Of a stretch of DNA of 64,000 nt, positions 16,566-26,786 are shown one piece after another; the first letter of the stretch is position 1; each line of letters opens with the position of its first letter. Below the pieces are notes generated by a model. The model had not been told where the DNA came from. It was given only the letters and a program-made list of their open reading frames with translations, and ran no database searches. This stretch comes from Streptomyces sp. SAJ15 (GTDB lineage: Bacteria > Actinomycetota > Actinomycetes > Streptomycetales > Streptomycetaceae), in contig NZ_NISY01000001.1 of assembly GCF_007595705.1 (NCBI RefSeq), positions 1,116,001 to 1,180,000 of the forward strand. The letters run 5' to 3'. The translations under genes were made by a program, and so were the position numbers.

Positions 16566-16568
16566 ATT
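16563..16568 (+). promoter_or_regulatory. -10 box overlapping the thiL stop codon
   Basis: TAGATT begins with the thiL TAG stop and ends 7 nt before the thiD ATG. It matches the Streptomyces TAGRRT -10 consensus. thiD has no ribosome site, so a leaderless internal transcript is predicted. No convincing -35. Confidence 0.45.
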
Positions 16569-16575
16569 CTGCGGC

Positions 16576-17394
16576 ATGCCGCAGACACCCGCCCCGATAC
16601 CGCCCCGTGTCCTCACCGTCGCCGGCTCCGACTCCGGCGGCGGTGCGGGCGTCCAGGCCGACCTGAAGACGATGCTGGCGCTGGGCGTGCACGGCATGAG
16701 CGTGCTCACGGCGGTGACGGCCCAGAACTCGGTGGGTGTGCAGGGCGCCTGGGAGCTGCCGGCGGCCGCCGTACGGGCGCAGTTCCACAGCGTCGTCGAC
16801 GACATCGGCGTCCAGGCGGTCAAGACCGGGATGCTCGCCTCCGCCGAACTGGTGGAGACCGTGGCCGAACTGCTCACGGACGTCGGGGCGCCGGTGGTGG
16901 TGGATCCGGTCGGGGTCTCCAAGCACGGCGACGCGCTGCTGGCCACCAGCGCCCTCGGCGCGATGCGGACCAGGCTGCTGCCGACCGCCACCGTGGCCAC
17001 CCCCAACCTCGACGAGGTGGCTCAGCTGACCGGCGTGCGGGTCGCGGACGAGTCCGACATGCGGCGAGCGGCCGACGCGGTGCTGGAGTTCGGGCCGCGC
17101 TGGGCGCTGATCAAGGGCGGACACCTGGACGGCGGTGCCGCGGACGCCGTCGACCTGCTGACGGACGGCACCGAGGAGCACTGGCTGCGCGCTCCCCGCC
17201 ACGACAACCGGCACACCCACGGCACCGGCTGCACCCTCGCCAGCGCGATCGCGGCGGGGCTCGGCCGGGGGCTTCCGGTGCCGGCGGCCGTCGCCGCCGC
17301 CAAGGACTACGTCACCGGCGCCATCGCGGCCGGCTTCGCACTGGGCGCCGGCATCGGCCCGGTCGACCACGGCTGGCGCTGGCGGACGGGCTGA
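16576..17394 (+). CDS. thiD: Hydroxymethylpyrimidine (phosphate) kinase
   Basis: 272 residues of the ribokinase-like fold: [22 protein letters not shown] (substrate site), [24 protein letters not shown], the [14 protein letters not shown] stretch and the anion hole/ATP motif [19 protein letters not shown]. It phosphorylates HMP and HMP-P for thiamine synthesis and fits next to thiL. The gene is followed by a terminator shared with rpmB. Confidence 0.95.
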   Translation: MPQTPAPIPPRVLTVAGSDSGGGAGVQADLKTMLALGVHGMSVLTAVTAQNSVGVQGAWELPAAAVRAQFHSVVDDIGVQAVKTGMLASAELVETVAELLTDVGAPVVVDPVGVSKHGDALLATSALGAMRTRLLPTATVATPNLDEVAQLTGVRVADESDMRRAADAVLEFGPRWALIKGGHLDGGAADAVDLLTDGTEEHWLRAPRHDNRHTHGTGCTLASAIAAGLGRGLPVPAAVAAAKDYVTGAIAAGFALGAGIGPVDHGWRWRTG

Positions 17395-17456
17395 TCGCTC
17401 GGGCGCTGGTCGGGGCAGGGCGCGGGGGATGCGCCATGGGGTTTCCGGGCATGCGA

Positions 17457-17489
17457 AAAGCCGGCCCACCCGCAGGGTGGACCGGCTTG
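17457..17489. terminator. Terminator between thiD and rpmB
   Basis: AAGCCGGCCCACCC and its near-perfect complement GGGTGGACCGGCTT (17475-17488) form a 14-bp stem with one G-T-type mismatch. On the minus strand it is followed by TTTT (17456-17459 complement), so it mainly ends rpmB. Confidence 0.75.
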
Positions 17490-17500
17490 ACAGTTCAGCG

Positions 17501-17686
17501 TTAGCGCGAGACCTTGCCGGCCTTGATGCAAGAGGTGCAGACGTTGAGCTTCTTCGGCGTCCGACCGATCACAGCGCGCACCGTCTGGATGTTGGGGTTC
17601 CAACGACGAGGGGTGCGGCGGTGCGAGTGCGAGATGTTGTTGCCGAAGCCCGGCCCCTTGCCGCAGACGTCGCAGTTGGCAGCCAC
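17501..17686 (-). CDS. rpmB: 50S ribosomal protein L28, zinc-ribbon form
   Basis: 61 residues starting [17 protein letters not shown]5 and C8 (CDVC) together with the CTSC pair near residues 50-53 give the zinc-binding C+ form of L28. Streptomyces often also carries a zinc-free paralogue under Zur control (known of the group; not in this window). The minus-strand start is GTG at 17686 with GGAG 7 nt before. Divergent from the DAK2 gene. Confidence 0.95.
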   Translation of the reverse strand: MAANCDVCGKGPGFGNNISHSHRRTPRRWNPNIQTVRAVIGRTPKKLNVCTSCIKAGKVSR

Positions 17687-17946
17687 GGGTTACTCCAAAG
17701 ACGGGTCAGCCCCGCATTCGCGAGGAGACAGACACTTACGGTAGGTGCCCCGGCGGAAAGAGCCAGGGGGAAAAAAGGCCCGATTCGCATCAGGCAACCG
17801 GAGCAGCATACAACGACCGCTCCCGTACAACGAAACTACCATGACCTGCGCGACCCGGGCCGCGCGGGCCCTGGCACCAGGACTACGCTGCGAAGCCGAT
17901 CCGCCAGCCAGTCTCCCCCGAGAGTCTCCCCCCGAGGAGGACGTCC

Positions 17947-19731
17947 GTGCCGCACACGCTCGACGCCGAGGCGGTACGCGAATGGTGCGGGCTGGCGCTG
18001 GAGGCGCTGGGACGAGCCCGTGCGGACATCGACGCGATCAACGTCTACCCGGTCGCCGACGGGGACACCGGCACCAACCTCTATCTGACCGCCGAGTCGG
18101 CCGCCCAGGCCGTCGAGGCGGCCTTCGACGGCCACGCCGCCGCCACCGGCACGCCCTCCCACCCCACCCTGGCGGATGCCGTACGGGCCATGGCCCACGG
18201 CGCGCTCATCGGCGCGCGCGGCAACTCGGGCACCATCCTGGCGCAGCTGCTGCGCGGCATGGCCGACGTGATGGCGGCCGCCGGCGCCCCCCGCACGGCG
18301 GACCCCCGAGTACTCAAGCGCGCGCTGCGGCACGCCGCGGAGTCGGCCTACGCGGCCGTCGCACACCCCGTGGAGGGCACCGTACTCACCGTGGCGGCGG
18401 CCGCCGCCGACGCGGCCGAGCGGGCCGAGGGGGACACCGCCGCCGTGGCCCGCGCGGCCCACGAGGGCGCCCGCGGAGCGCTGGACGCCACCCCCGACCA
18501 ACTGGAGGTGCTCGCCCGCGCGGGCGTCGTCGACGCCGGTGGCTCCGGCCTGGTGGCGGTCCTCGGCGCGCTGGCCCAGGCCCTCTCGGGCGCGACCGCG
18601 GCGCCGCCGCGCACCGCCGCACCGGGATCGCGGGCCGGCGCCGGACGCGAGGCCGGCGGCGGATCGGGGAAGGCTCCGGCCTCGGGAAGGACTCCGGGAG
18701 CGGGGCCCGCGGCGAGCTGCGTGGTCGACGCGTCGACCACGGCCGACGCACACGCGGGTGGCCCCGCCTTCGAGGTGATCTATCTGCTGGAGGCCGAGGA
18801 AGCCGCGGTCGACCGGCTGCGGGCCCGGCTGGACGCGCTCGGCGACTGCCTGGTCGTCGTCGGCGGCGACGGGCTGTGGAACGTCCATGTGCACGTGGAC
18901 GACGCGGGCGCCGCCGTCGAGGCCGGCGTCCAGGCGGGCCGCCCGTACCGCATCCGCATCACCCACTTCGGCGCCGCAGCCGCCGCCGGACGAGGGCACG
19001 GCGCCCCGGGCGCGGCGACCGCCGAGGACGCCCCGGGCGGCGAGGGCCCGGGTCCGCGCCGCGAACGCGCCCCCCGCGCGGTCGTCGCGGTGGTGCCGGG
19101 CGCCGGACTGGCCGCGCTCCACCGGGAGGCGGGCGCCGTCGTCGTCGCCACCCGGCCCGGGGAGCCGCCGGTCAGCGGGGAACTGGTGGAGGCCATCCGG
19201 CGCGCCCACGCCCACGAAGTGGTGGTGCTGCCCAACGACGCGACGCTCCAGCACACCGCCGCGGCCGCCGCCGAACAGGCCCGCACCGAGGGAGTGCGCG
19301 TCGCCCTCATCCCCACCCGCTCCGCCGTCCAGGGCATCGCCGCGCTCGCCGTCCACGAACCCGGCCGCCGCTTCGACGAGGACGTCGTCGCCATGACCGC
19401 CGCCGCCGGGGCCACCCGCCACGCCGAGCTGGTGGTGGCCGAGCACCAGTCCTGGACCATGGCCGGGGTGTGCCAGGCCGGCGACGTGCTCGGACTGATC
19501 GACGGCGATGTCGCGGTCATCGGCCGCGACCTGGTCGCCACCGCCCGCACGGTGCTGGACCGGATGCTGGCCGCCGGCGGCGAACTGGTCACCCTGGTAC
19601 TGGGCGAGGGCGTCCCCGACACCGTCTCCGAGCTCCTGACGGGGCACGTACGCGAGGGGCACCTGGCCGTCGACACGGTCGCGTACCGGGGCGAGCAGCA
19701 GGCCGTACCGTTGATCATCGGCATCGAATAA
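17947..19731 (+). CDS. DAK2-domain, FakA/YloV-like protein
   Basis: 594 residues. The N-terminal DAK2 domain (about 1-200) carries the nucleotide-binding signature NVYPVADGDTGTNLYLT, GARGNSGTILAQLLRG and VVDAGGSGLV. A middle region and a C-terminal DegV-like/FakA half follow (ALIPTRSAVQGIAALAV, TLVLGEGVP). In Firmicutes FakA phosphorylates fatty acids presented by FakB; the actinobacterial role is unproven. Alanine- and glycine-rich linkers near 215-255 and 340-375 are low-complexity. GTG 17947 follows GAGGAGG-type sequence. recG lies downstream across a repeat-filled gap. Confidence 0.85.
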   Translation: MPHTLDAEAVREWCGLALEALGRARADIDAINVYPVADGDTGTNLYLTAESAAQAVEAAFDGHAAATGTPSHPTLADAVRAMAHGALIGARGNSGTILAQLLRGMADVMAAAGAPRTADPRVLKRALRHAAESAYAAVAHPVEGTVLTVAAAAADAAERAEGDTAAVARAAHEGARGALDATPDQLEVLARAGVVDAGGSGLVAVLGALAQALSGATAAPPRTAAPGSRAGAGREAGGGSGKAPASGRTPGAGPAASCVVDASTTADAHAGGPAFEVIYLLEAEEAAVDRLRARLDALGDCLVVVGGDGLWNVHVHVDDAGAAVEAGVQAGRPYRIRITHFGAAAAAGRGHGAPGAATAEDAPGGEGPGPRRERAPRAVVAVVPGAGLAALHREAGAVVVATRPGEPPVSGELVEAIRRAHAHEVVVLPNDATLQHTAAAAAEQARTEGVRVALIPTRSAVQGIAALAVHEPGRRFDEDVVAMTAAAGATRHAELVVAEHQSWTMAGVCQAGDVLGLIDGDVAVIGRDLVATARTVLDRMLAAGGELVTLVLGEGVPDTVSELLTGHVREGHLAVDTVAYRGEQQAVPLIIGIE

Positions 19732-20113
19732 CGGGCGCGCGCCTTTTCAGGGCTCGGTTCGCCTCCGGGCGCTGTAAGCGACTGCCGACACTCGACCGTG
19801 CTCGCCTGCTCGTTCCTCACAGGCTCCGCGCGCTCTCCCTTTCGGCAGCCGCGCGCCCTTCGGCTCACTCGCCGGTGCGTGCGGGGCGGGAGGACGTCCG
19901 CAGCCGTGAGGCGGGGGCGCTCTCCCTTTCGGCAGCCGCGCGCCCTTCGGCTCACTCGCCGGTGCGTACGGGGCCGGAGTGTGTCCGCAGCCGTGAGGCC
20001 GGGCGCTCTTCCTTTCGGCAGCGCGATCGGGGCCGCTCAGGTGCCGCGGGGCGGGTCGGTTGTCGGCGGCGCGGTGCGCGGTTCGGTCCCCGATGTCACC
20101 GGTGTGGTGTGCA
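19732..20113. repeat. Gap with three ~86-bp direct repeats before recG
   Basis: No gene supported. A GC-rich unit containing CGCTCTCCCTTTCGGCAGCC and then CGCCCTTCGGCTCACTCGCC starts at 19831, 19918 and 20003 (periods 87 and 85). The third copy is truncated. CCCTTCGG mini-hairpins recur in each unit. Confidence 0.75.
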
Positions 20114-22393
20114 ATGGGTGACGTGCCCGCGCTGCAAGAACCCCTGAAGAAGATCCTCGGCGGCACCACCGCGAAGGTGCTGGCCGACCACCTCGACCTG
20201 CACACGGTCGGCGACCTGCTGCACCACTACCCGCGGCGGTACGCCGAGCGCGGCGAGCTGACGCGCCTCGCCGACCTGCCGCTGGACGAGCACGTCACCG
20301 TCGTCGCGCAGGTCGCCGACGCCCGCGTGCTGACCTTCAACCGGGGCCGGGGCCAGCGGTTGGAGGTCACCCTGACCGACGGCAGCGGCCGGCTCCAGCT
20401 GGTCTTCTTCGGCAAGGGCATCCACAAGCCGCACAAGGAGCTGCTGCCCGGTCGCCGCGCGATGTTCGCCGGCAAGGTCTCCGTCTTCAACCGCAAGCTC
20501 CAGCTGGCCCACCCGGAGTACCAGCTGCTGGACAAGGACAGCGGGGAGGAGACGGTCGACGCCTTCGCCAACCAGCTGATCCCGATCTACCCGGCCTGCC
20601 AGCAGATGGCCTCCTGGAAGCTGGCCAAGGCCGTTGACGCGGTGCTCCCGAGCGCGGGGGACGCCGTCGACCCGCTGCCGCCCGCGCTGCGCGAGGGCCG
20701 CGGCCTGGTTCCGCTTCCCGAGGCCCTGCTCAAGGTCCACCGGCCGCGCACCAAGGCCGACATCCACGACGCCCGCGAGCGGCTCAAGTGGGACGAGGCG
20801 TTCGTGCTCCAGGTCGCCCTCGCCCGGCGCCGGTACGCCGACACGCAGGCGCCCGCGGTCGCCCGCAAGCCCTCCTCCGGCGGCCTCCTGGACGCCTTCG
20901 ACGCCAGGCTGCCCTTCGAGCTCACCGAGGGCCAGCGCCGGGTCAGCGCCGAGATCTTCACCGACCTCGCCGTCGAACACCCCATGCACCGGCTGCTCCA
21001 GGGCGAGGTCGGATCCGGAAAGACCATGGTCGCGCTGCGCGCCATGCTCGGCGTGGTCGACGCCGGCGGCCAGGCCGCCATGCTCGCGCCCACCGAGGTG
21101 CTCGCCCAGCAGCACCACCGCTCCATCACGGAGATGATGGGCGACCTCGCCGAGCGGTGGGGACTGTGGCGCGGAGCGCCATCCGGCGAGGGTGACGGTG
21201 GCGACATGCCCGGCGGCGCCGAGACGGGCACCAAGGTGGTGCTGCTCACCGGCTCCATGGGCGCCGCCGCCCGCCGCCAGGCGCTGTTGGACCTGGTCAC
21301 CGGCGAGGCCGGGATCGTGGTCGGCACCCACGCGCTGATCGAGGACAAGGTGAAGTTCCACGACCTGGGCCTGGTCGTGGTCGACGAGCAGCACCGGTTC
21401 GGCGTCGAGCAGCGCGACGCGCTGCGGGCCAAGGGGGACTCCCAGGGTGAGCGGCGAACGCCCCACCTGCTGGTCATGACGGCGACCCCCATCCCGCGCA
21501 CGGTCGCCATGACCGTCTTCGGCGACCTGGAGACCTCCGTCCTCGACCAGCTCCCGGCCGGCCGCTCCCCGATCGCCTCCCATGTGGTGCCCGCGCGGGA
21601 CAAGCCGCACTTCCTGACCCGCGCCTGGGAACGGGTCCGCGAGGAGGTCGAGGGCGGCCACCAGGCGTACGTGGTCTGCCCGCGCATCGGCGACGACGTC
21701 GACGAGGCGGCCGAGGCGAAGCGGGGCAAGGCCGGCAAGGGCGAGGCGCAGCCGTCGCCGGAGGACGAGGCGGAGAAGCGCCCGCCGCTGGCGGTGCTGG
21801 ACATCGCCGAGCAGCTCGGCGCCGGCCCGCTGCGCGGGCTGCGGGTGGAGGTGCTGCACGGCCGGATGCAGCCGGAGGCCAAGGACGACGTGATGCGCCG
21901 GTTCTCCGCCGGCGAGGTGGACGTGCTGGTGGCCACCACCGTCATCGAGGTCGGCGTGAACGTCCCCAACGCCACCGTCATGGTGATCATGGACGCGGAC
22001 CGTTTCGGCGTCTCCCAGCTGCACCAGCTGCGCGGCCGGGTGGGCCGCGGCTCGGCCCCCGGGCTGTGCCTGCTGGTCACCGAGATGCCCGAGGCCAGCC
22101 AGGCGCGCACCCGGCTGAACGCGGTCGCCGCCACCCTGGACGGCTTCGAACTGTCCCGTATCGACCTGGAGCAGCGCCGCGAGGGCGATGTGCTGGGCCA
22201 GGCTCAGTCGGGCGCCCGCTCCTCGCTGCGGATGCTCGCCGTCATCGACGACGAGGAGGTCATCGCCGCGGCCCGCGAGGAGGCCCAGGCGCTGGTGGCG
22301 GCCGATCCCGAGCTGGCCGGCCAGCCCGAGCTGCGCACCGTCCTGGACGCCCTGCTGTCCGCGGAGCGGGAGGAGTACCTGGACAAGGGCTGA
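20114..22393 (+). CDS. recG: ATP-dependent DNA helicase RecG
   Basis: 759 residues, a superfamily 2 helicase that remodels stalled replication forks and recombination intermediates. It has the wedge/OB domain (about 40-160, EVTLTDGSGRLQLVFFG), Walker A GEVGSGKT at 297-304, DEQH box VVDEQHRFG, the TATPIPRT motif III, and the motif VI region LHQLRGRVGRG. A 25-residue charged insertion (AEAKRGKAGKGEAQPS) sits in the C-terminal helicase domain. ATG at 20114 (MGDVPALQEPLKKILGG) is preferred to a start 54 nt upstream. rsmD and coaD follow on the same strand. Confidence 0.95.
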   Translation: MGDVPALQEPLKKILGGTTAKVLADHLDLHTVGDLLHHYPRRYAERGELTRLADLPLDEHVTVVAQVADARVLTFNRGRGQRLEVTLTDGSGRLQLVFFGKGIHKPHKELLPGRRAMFAGKVSVFNRKLQLAHPEYQLLDKDSGEETVDAFANQLIPIYPACQQMASWKLAKAVDAVLPSAGDAVDPLPPALREGRGLVPLPEALLKVHRPRTKADIHDARERLKWDEAFVLQVALARRRYADTQAPAVARKPSSGGLLDAFDARLPFELTEGQRRVSAEIFTDLAVEHPMHRLLQGEVGSGKTMVALRAMLGVVDAGGQAAMLAPTEVLAQQHHRSITEMMGDLAERWGLWRGAPSGEGDGGDMPGGAETGTKVVLLTGSMGAAARRQALLDLVTGEAGIVVGTHALIEDKVKFHDLGLVVVDEQHRFGVEQRDALRAKGDSQGERRTPHLLVMTATPIPRTVAMTVFGDLETSVLDQLPAGRSPIASHVVPARDKPHFLTRAWERVREEVEGGHQAYVVCPRIGDDVDEAAEAKRGKAGKGEAQPSPEDEAEKRPPLAVLDIAEQLGAGPLRGLRVEVLHGRMQPEAKDDVMRRFSAGEVDVLVATTVIEVGVNVPNATVMVIMDADRFGVSQLHQLRGRVGRGSAPGLCLLVTEMPEASQARTRLNAVAATLDGFELSRIDLEQRREGDVLGQAQSGARSSLRMLAVIDDEEVIAAAREEAQALVAADPELAGQPELRTVLDALLSAEREEYLDKG

Positions 22394-22431
22394 GCCCGGG
22401 TCCGGACCGGTCGGGAATGCGCCAATAATGG

Positions 22432-22537
22432 ATGCGCAGCGAGCGCAGACCGAAACCGCGGACCGACACTCCGACCGAAGCCGCGGACCGAAGCCGCGGC
22501 CCGAGCCGCGGACCGAACCGAAGGGCGGCCCACCTAC
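22432..22537. repeat. Degenerate CCGCGGACCGA repeat between recG and rsmD
   Basis: The motif GACCGAAGCCGCG and close variants occur about six times in 22446-22525. It is a short, low-complexity spacer with no gene; the rsmD start lies directly after it. Confidence 0.55.
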
Positions 22538-23628
<1,091 letters not shown>

Positions 23629-23735
23629 CCCGGTGACGGCCCGTCAGTAGGTGTCGGGCGGGGGCGCTGGGCCGTACAGTCGTCGGCGTCTGTTCGTGTT
23701 CCCTCCCATCCGTCAGAGAGAGTGGCGAGCCCCAG

Positions 23736-24929
23736 GTGGACGTATCGAAGAAGCTCGACGAGATCGTCGACGCCGTCGCCGGCGCCCGGTCCATGCCCAT
23801 GTCGGCCTCGTGCGTGGTCAACCGCGCCGAGCTGCTCGCCATGCTCGAAGAGGTGCGCGCCGCCCTCCCCGGCTCCCTCGCCCAGGCGCGGGAGGTGCTC
23901 GGCGGCCGCGCGCAGATGGTCGAGGAGGCCCGCCAGGAGGCCGACCGGATCATCGAGTCCGCGCACGCCCAGCGCGGTTCGCTGATCTCCGACACCGAGG
24001 TCGCGCGGCAGTCCCGGGAGGAGGCCGACCGCATCCTGACCGAGGCCCGCCGGGAGGCGGAGGAGATCCGCGCCGAGGCCGACGACTACGTCGACAGCAA
24101 GCTCGCCAACTTCGAGGTCGTGCTCACCAAGACCATCGGCGCCGTCGACCGCGGCCGCGAGAAGCTGCTGGGCCGGGTCCCCGGGGGCGACGGGATGACC
24201 CCCGACGGCCGGCCGGACGACGCCCCCGAGCGCAGCGCCGACCCGGAGACCCTGCGGCGCCGCGCCGACGAGTACGTGGACGCCAAGCTGGGCGCCGTCT
24301 CCGCCGTACTGGCCAAGACCCTGGAGGCCGCCGGCCGCGGCCGGCAGAAGCTGCTGGGCGCGCGCCCCATCGACGAGCTGGGCGCCCACATGGCCGCGCA
24401 GGACGCCGCCCAGGACCCCGCCGCGCTGCACCACACCAGCGACGCCGACTTCCTGGCCGGCCTCGCGGGCCACGCCGCCCCCCAGGCCCCGGCCCCCGCG
24501 GTGCCCCAGCCGCCGGCCCACGACCCGGTTCCCCCGGTCCCCTCGGCGCAGCCGGACATCCCGGCCGCCCCCACCGCGCCCCCGCGGATCCCCGCCCCGC
24601 CGGCCCAGCAGGACTACTACGCCGCGACCGCGGACTACCAGCAGCAGGGCGGCTACGGCTATCCGGAGACGTACCCGCAGGGCCACGACCCGTACGCCGC
24701 GCAGCCCGCGACCGCCGGCTACCCGCAACAGGACCCGTACGGCTGGCAGCAGCCCCAGGCGTCCGGCTACGAGGGCTACGACGGCTACGCGACGGGCGGC
24801 GGCTACGGCGGGCACCAGGCACAGCCGGCGCAGCACGGGGTGCAGGGCGCGGCGCTCGACGAGACCAGCCTCTTCGACACCAGCATGATCAACCTCGATC
24901 AGCTGCGCCAGTACGAGCAAGGTCGCTGA
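23736..24929 (+). CDS. Coiled-coil protein, DivIVA/ATP-synthase-B-like, with P/Q/Y-rich tail
   Basis: 397 residues. Residues 1-50 form a conserved head (KKLDEIVDAVAGARSMPMSASCVVNRAELLAML). Residues about 50-150 are a continuous charged coiled coil (VEEARQEADRIIESAHAQRG; EADRILTEARREAEEIRAEAD). A second coil covers about 165-210. The last ~150 residues are proline-, glutamine- and tyrosine-rich repeats (YPQGHDPY, YPQQDPYGW). It is often annotated as a cell-division initiation protein; direct evidence is lacking. No membrane segment. It could be a cytoskeletal scaffold with a condensate-like tail (inference). GTG at 23736. Confidence 0.8.
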   Translation: MDVSKKLDEIVDAVAGARSMPMSASCVVNRAELLAMLEEVRAALPGSLAQAREVLGGRAQMVEEARQEADRIIESAHAQRGSLISDTEVARQSREEADRILTEARREAEEIRAEADDYVDSKLANFEVVLTKTIGAVDRGREKLLGRVPGGDGMTPDGRPDDAPERSADPETLRRRADEYVDAKLGAVSAVLAKTLEAAGRGRQKLLGARPIDELGAHMAAQDAAQDPAALHHTSDADFLAGLAGHAAPQAPAPAVPQPPAHDPVPPVPSAQPDIPAAPTAPPRIPAPPAQQDYYAATADYQQQGGYGYPETYPQGHDPYAAQPATAGYPQQDPYGWQQPQASGYEGYDGYATGGGYGGHQAQPAQHGVQGAALDETSLFDTSMINLDQLRQYEQGR

Positions 24930-24943
24930 GCCCGGAGGGCGGG

Positions 24944-24983
24944 CCGGCAGGGGCTCGCCGGGCCGCCGCCGCGCCCCTGCCGG
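24944..24983 (+). terminator. Hairpin after the coiled-coil gene
   Basis: CCGGCAGGGGC (24944-24954) pairs perfectly with GCCCCTGCCGG (24973-24983) around an 18-nt GC-rich loop. Confidence 0.65.
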
Positions 24984-25026
24984 GCGGCGTCGAAACCGAC
25001 GCCGGGCGGTCGCCGGGGGCCGCGGA

Positions 25027-25056
25027 TTGGGACGAGAGCGGCGCGTCCAGTATCCT
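25027..25056 (+). promoter_or_regulatory. Promoter of the yceD-rpmF-rnc operon
   Basis: TTGGGA (25027-25032) and TATCCT (25051-25056) with an 18-nt spacer are the best promoter match between the coiled-coil gene terminator and yceD. It leaves a leader of about 110 nt. Confidence 0.5.
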
Positions 25057-25173
25057 GGCTCTTCGGTCGCGCCTACGTCCGCGATCTAGGCTGCCCGCTT
25101 CGCGTCGACGCGCCGTGGCGGGGTGAGCCGTTCCGCAGCGTAAAGCGTCGTAACACGTAGAAAGCAGGAAGCC

Positions 25174-25803
25174 CTGAACGCCCGCCTCGACCACCGTGCC
25201 CCGCTCGTGTTCGACACACGCGAGCTCGGGCGGCGTCCTGGTGCGCTCAAGCGGCTCTCCCGCTCCGTGCCCGCCCCCAAGGACCTCGGTATCGAGGTCA
25301 TCGGGGTGCGGGAGGGCGCGACGGTGCAGCTCGACCTCCGCCTGGAGTCGGTCATGGAAGGGGTGCTCGTCACAGGCACCGCCCGTGCACCGCTCACGGG
25401 GGAGTGCGTAAGGTGTCTGGAGCCGCTGGAGCGTGAGCTCGAAGCGGACTTCCAGGAGATGTACTCCTACCCCGACGCCGACGCCTGGGGCCGCGAAGCG
25501 GACTCGGACGACGACGCCGAGGAGGAGGACAGGCTCTTCCTCGAGGACGACTTGCTCGATCTCGAACCCGTGCTGCGGGACGCGGTGGTGCTGTCACTGC
25601 CGCTGCAGCCGGTGTGCCGGGAGGACTGCCTCGGCCTGTGTCCCGACTGCGGGATGCGGCTGACGGACGACCCGGACCACCACCACGACGCCGTCGACAT
25701 CCGTTGGGCGGCACTGCAGGGACTCGCCGACACCATCAAGGACGGCGAGAAGGACAACATGGGCGGCGCCGATGCGGGCGTCGACGAGAAGCAGGAGAAG
25801 TAG
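25174..25803 (+). CDS. yceD: YceD (DUF177) family protein
   Basis: 209 residues if started at the CTG at 25174 ([21 protein letters not shown]), which follows AGCAGGAAG. A GTG at 25207 inside the conserved block is less likely. The DUF177 core is [34 protein letters not shown] and [27 protein letters not shown]: four or more cysteines suggest zinc binding. YceD homologues are encoded before rpmF and help 23S rRNA/50S assembly in some bacteria. Unusually acidic insert at about 95-125. It is 2 nt before rpmF. Confidence 0.88.
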   Translation: MNARLDHRAPLVFDTRELGRRPGALKRLSRSVPAPKDLGIEVIGVREGATVQLDLRLESVMEGVLVTGTARAPLTGECVRCLEPLERELEADFQEMYSYPDADAWGREADSDDDAEEEDRLFLEDDLLDLEPVLRDAVVLSLPLQPVCREDCLGLCPDCGMRLTDDPDHHHDAVDIRWAALQGLADTIKDGEKDNMGGADAGVDEKQEK

Positions 25804-25805
25804 CC

Positions 25806-25979
25806 GTGGCTGTTCCGAAGCGGAAGATGTCGCGCAGCAACACGCGCCACCGCCGGTCGCAGTGGAAGGCTGCGGTCCCCACCCTGGTGGCGTGCGAGCG
25901 CTGCCACGAGCCGAAGCAGCAGCACATCGCGTGCCCGAGCTGCGGCACCTACAACAAGCGTCAGGTCCTCGCGGTCTGA
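25806..25979 (+). CDS. rpmF: 50S ribosomal protein L32
   Basis: 57 residues: basic N-terminus [21 protein letters not shown] and zinc ribbon [18 protein letters not shown] (CxxC...CxxC). GTG at 25806 lies 2 nt after yceD with GGAGAAG inside the yceD end. It is part of yceD-rpmF-rnc. Confidence 0.97.
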   Translation: MAVPKRKMSRSNTRHRRSQWKAAVPTLVACERCHEPKQQHIACPSCGTYNKRQVLAV

Positions 25980-26000
25980 TCGGCTGGGGGATACGGCTCC

Positions 26001-26786
26001 ATGTCAGACGCCTATACGTCTCCCCGCAAGCGCGGGGGTGAATCGACGCCGGCGGACACAGCCTCGTCCCACACGATTCTGGAAGGGCGGCTCGGCTATC
26101 AGGTTGAGTCCGCCCTTCTGGTGCGTGCGCTGACCCACCGCTCCTACGCGTACGAGAACGGCGGGCTGCCCACCAACGAGCGGCTGGAGTTCCTCGGGGA
26201 CTCCGTGCTCGGCCTGGTGGTCACCGACACGCTGTACCGCGTCCACCCCGACCTGCCCGAGGGTCAGCTGGCCAAGCTGCGGGCCGCGGTGGTCAACTCG
26301 CGCGCGTTGGCGGAGGTGGGTCGCGGCCTCGACCTCGGCGCCTTCATCCGGCTCGGCCGGGGCGAAGAGGGCACCGGAGGCCGGGACAAGGCGTCCATCC
26401 TCGCCGACACCCTGGAAGCGGTGATCGGCGCGGTCTATCTGGACCAGGGTCTGGACGCCGCTGGCGAGCTGGTGCACCGGCTCTTCGACCCGCTCATCGA
26501 GAAGTCTTCGAATCTCGGTGCCGGCCTGGACTGGAAGACCAGCCTCCAGGAGCTCACCGCGACGGAGGGACTCGGCGTGCCCGAGTACCTGGTCACGGAG
26601 GAGGGCCCCGACCACGAGAAGACCTTCACGGCTGCTGCCCGCGTCGGTGGTGTCGCGTACGGCACCGGCACCGGCCGCAGCAAGAAGGAAGCCGAGCAGC
26701 AGGCCGCCGAGGCCGCCTGGCGCGCGATCCGCGCCGCGGCGGACGAGGCGAAGGCCGCCCCCGCGGCGGCCGGCGACACCCTCTGA
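26001..26786 (+). CDS. rnc: Ribonuclease III
   Basis: 261 residues. It cleaves double-stranded RNA such as pre-rRNA; in Streptomyces it also acts as the antibiotic regulator AbsB (known). The catalytic signature [16 protein letters not shown] and a second acidic site [12 protein letters not shown] are present, and a C-terminal dsRNA-binding domain ([22 protein letters not shown] ... [16 protein letters not shown]). It is the last gene of the yceD operon. Downstream is a repeat-rich gap before mutM. Confidence 0.96.
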   Translation: MSDAYTSPRKRGGESTPADTASSHTILEGRLGYQVESALLVRALTHRSYAYENGGLPTNERLEFLGDSVLGLVVTDTLYRVHPDLPEGQLAKLRAAVVNSRALAEVGRGLDLGAFIRLGRGEEGTGGRDKASILADTLEAVIGAVYLDQGLDAAGELVHRLFDPLIEKSSNLGAGLDWKTSLQELTATEGLGVPEYLVTEEGPDHEKTFTAAARVGGVAYGTGTGRSKKEAEQQAAEAAWRAIRAAADEAKAAPAAAGDTL

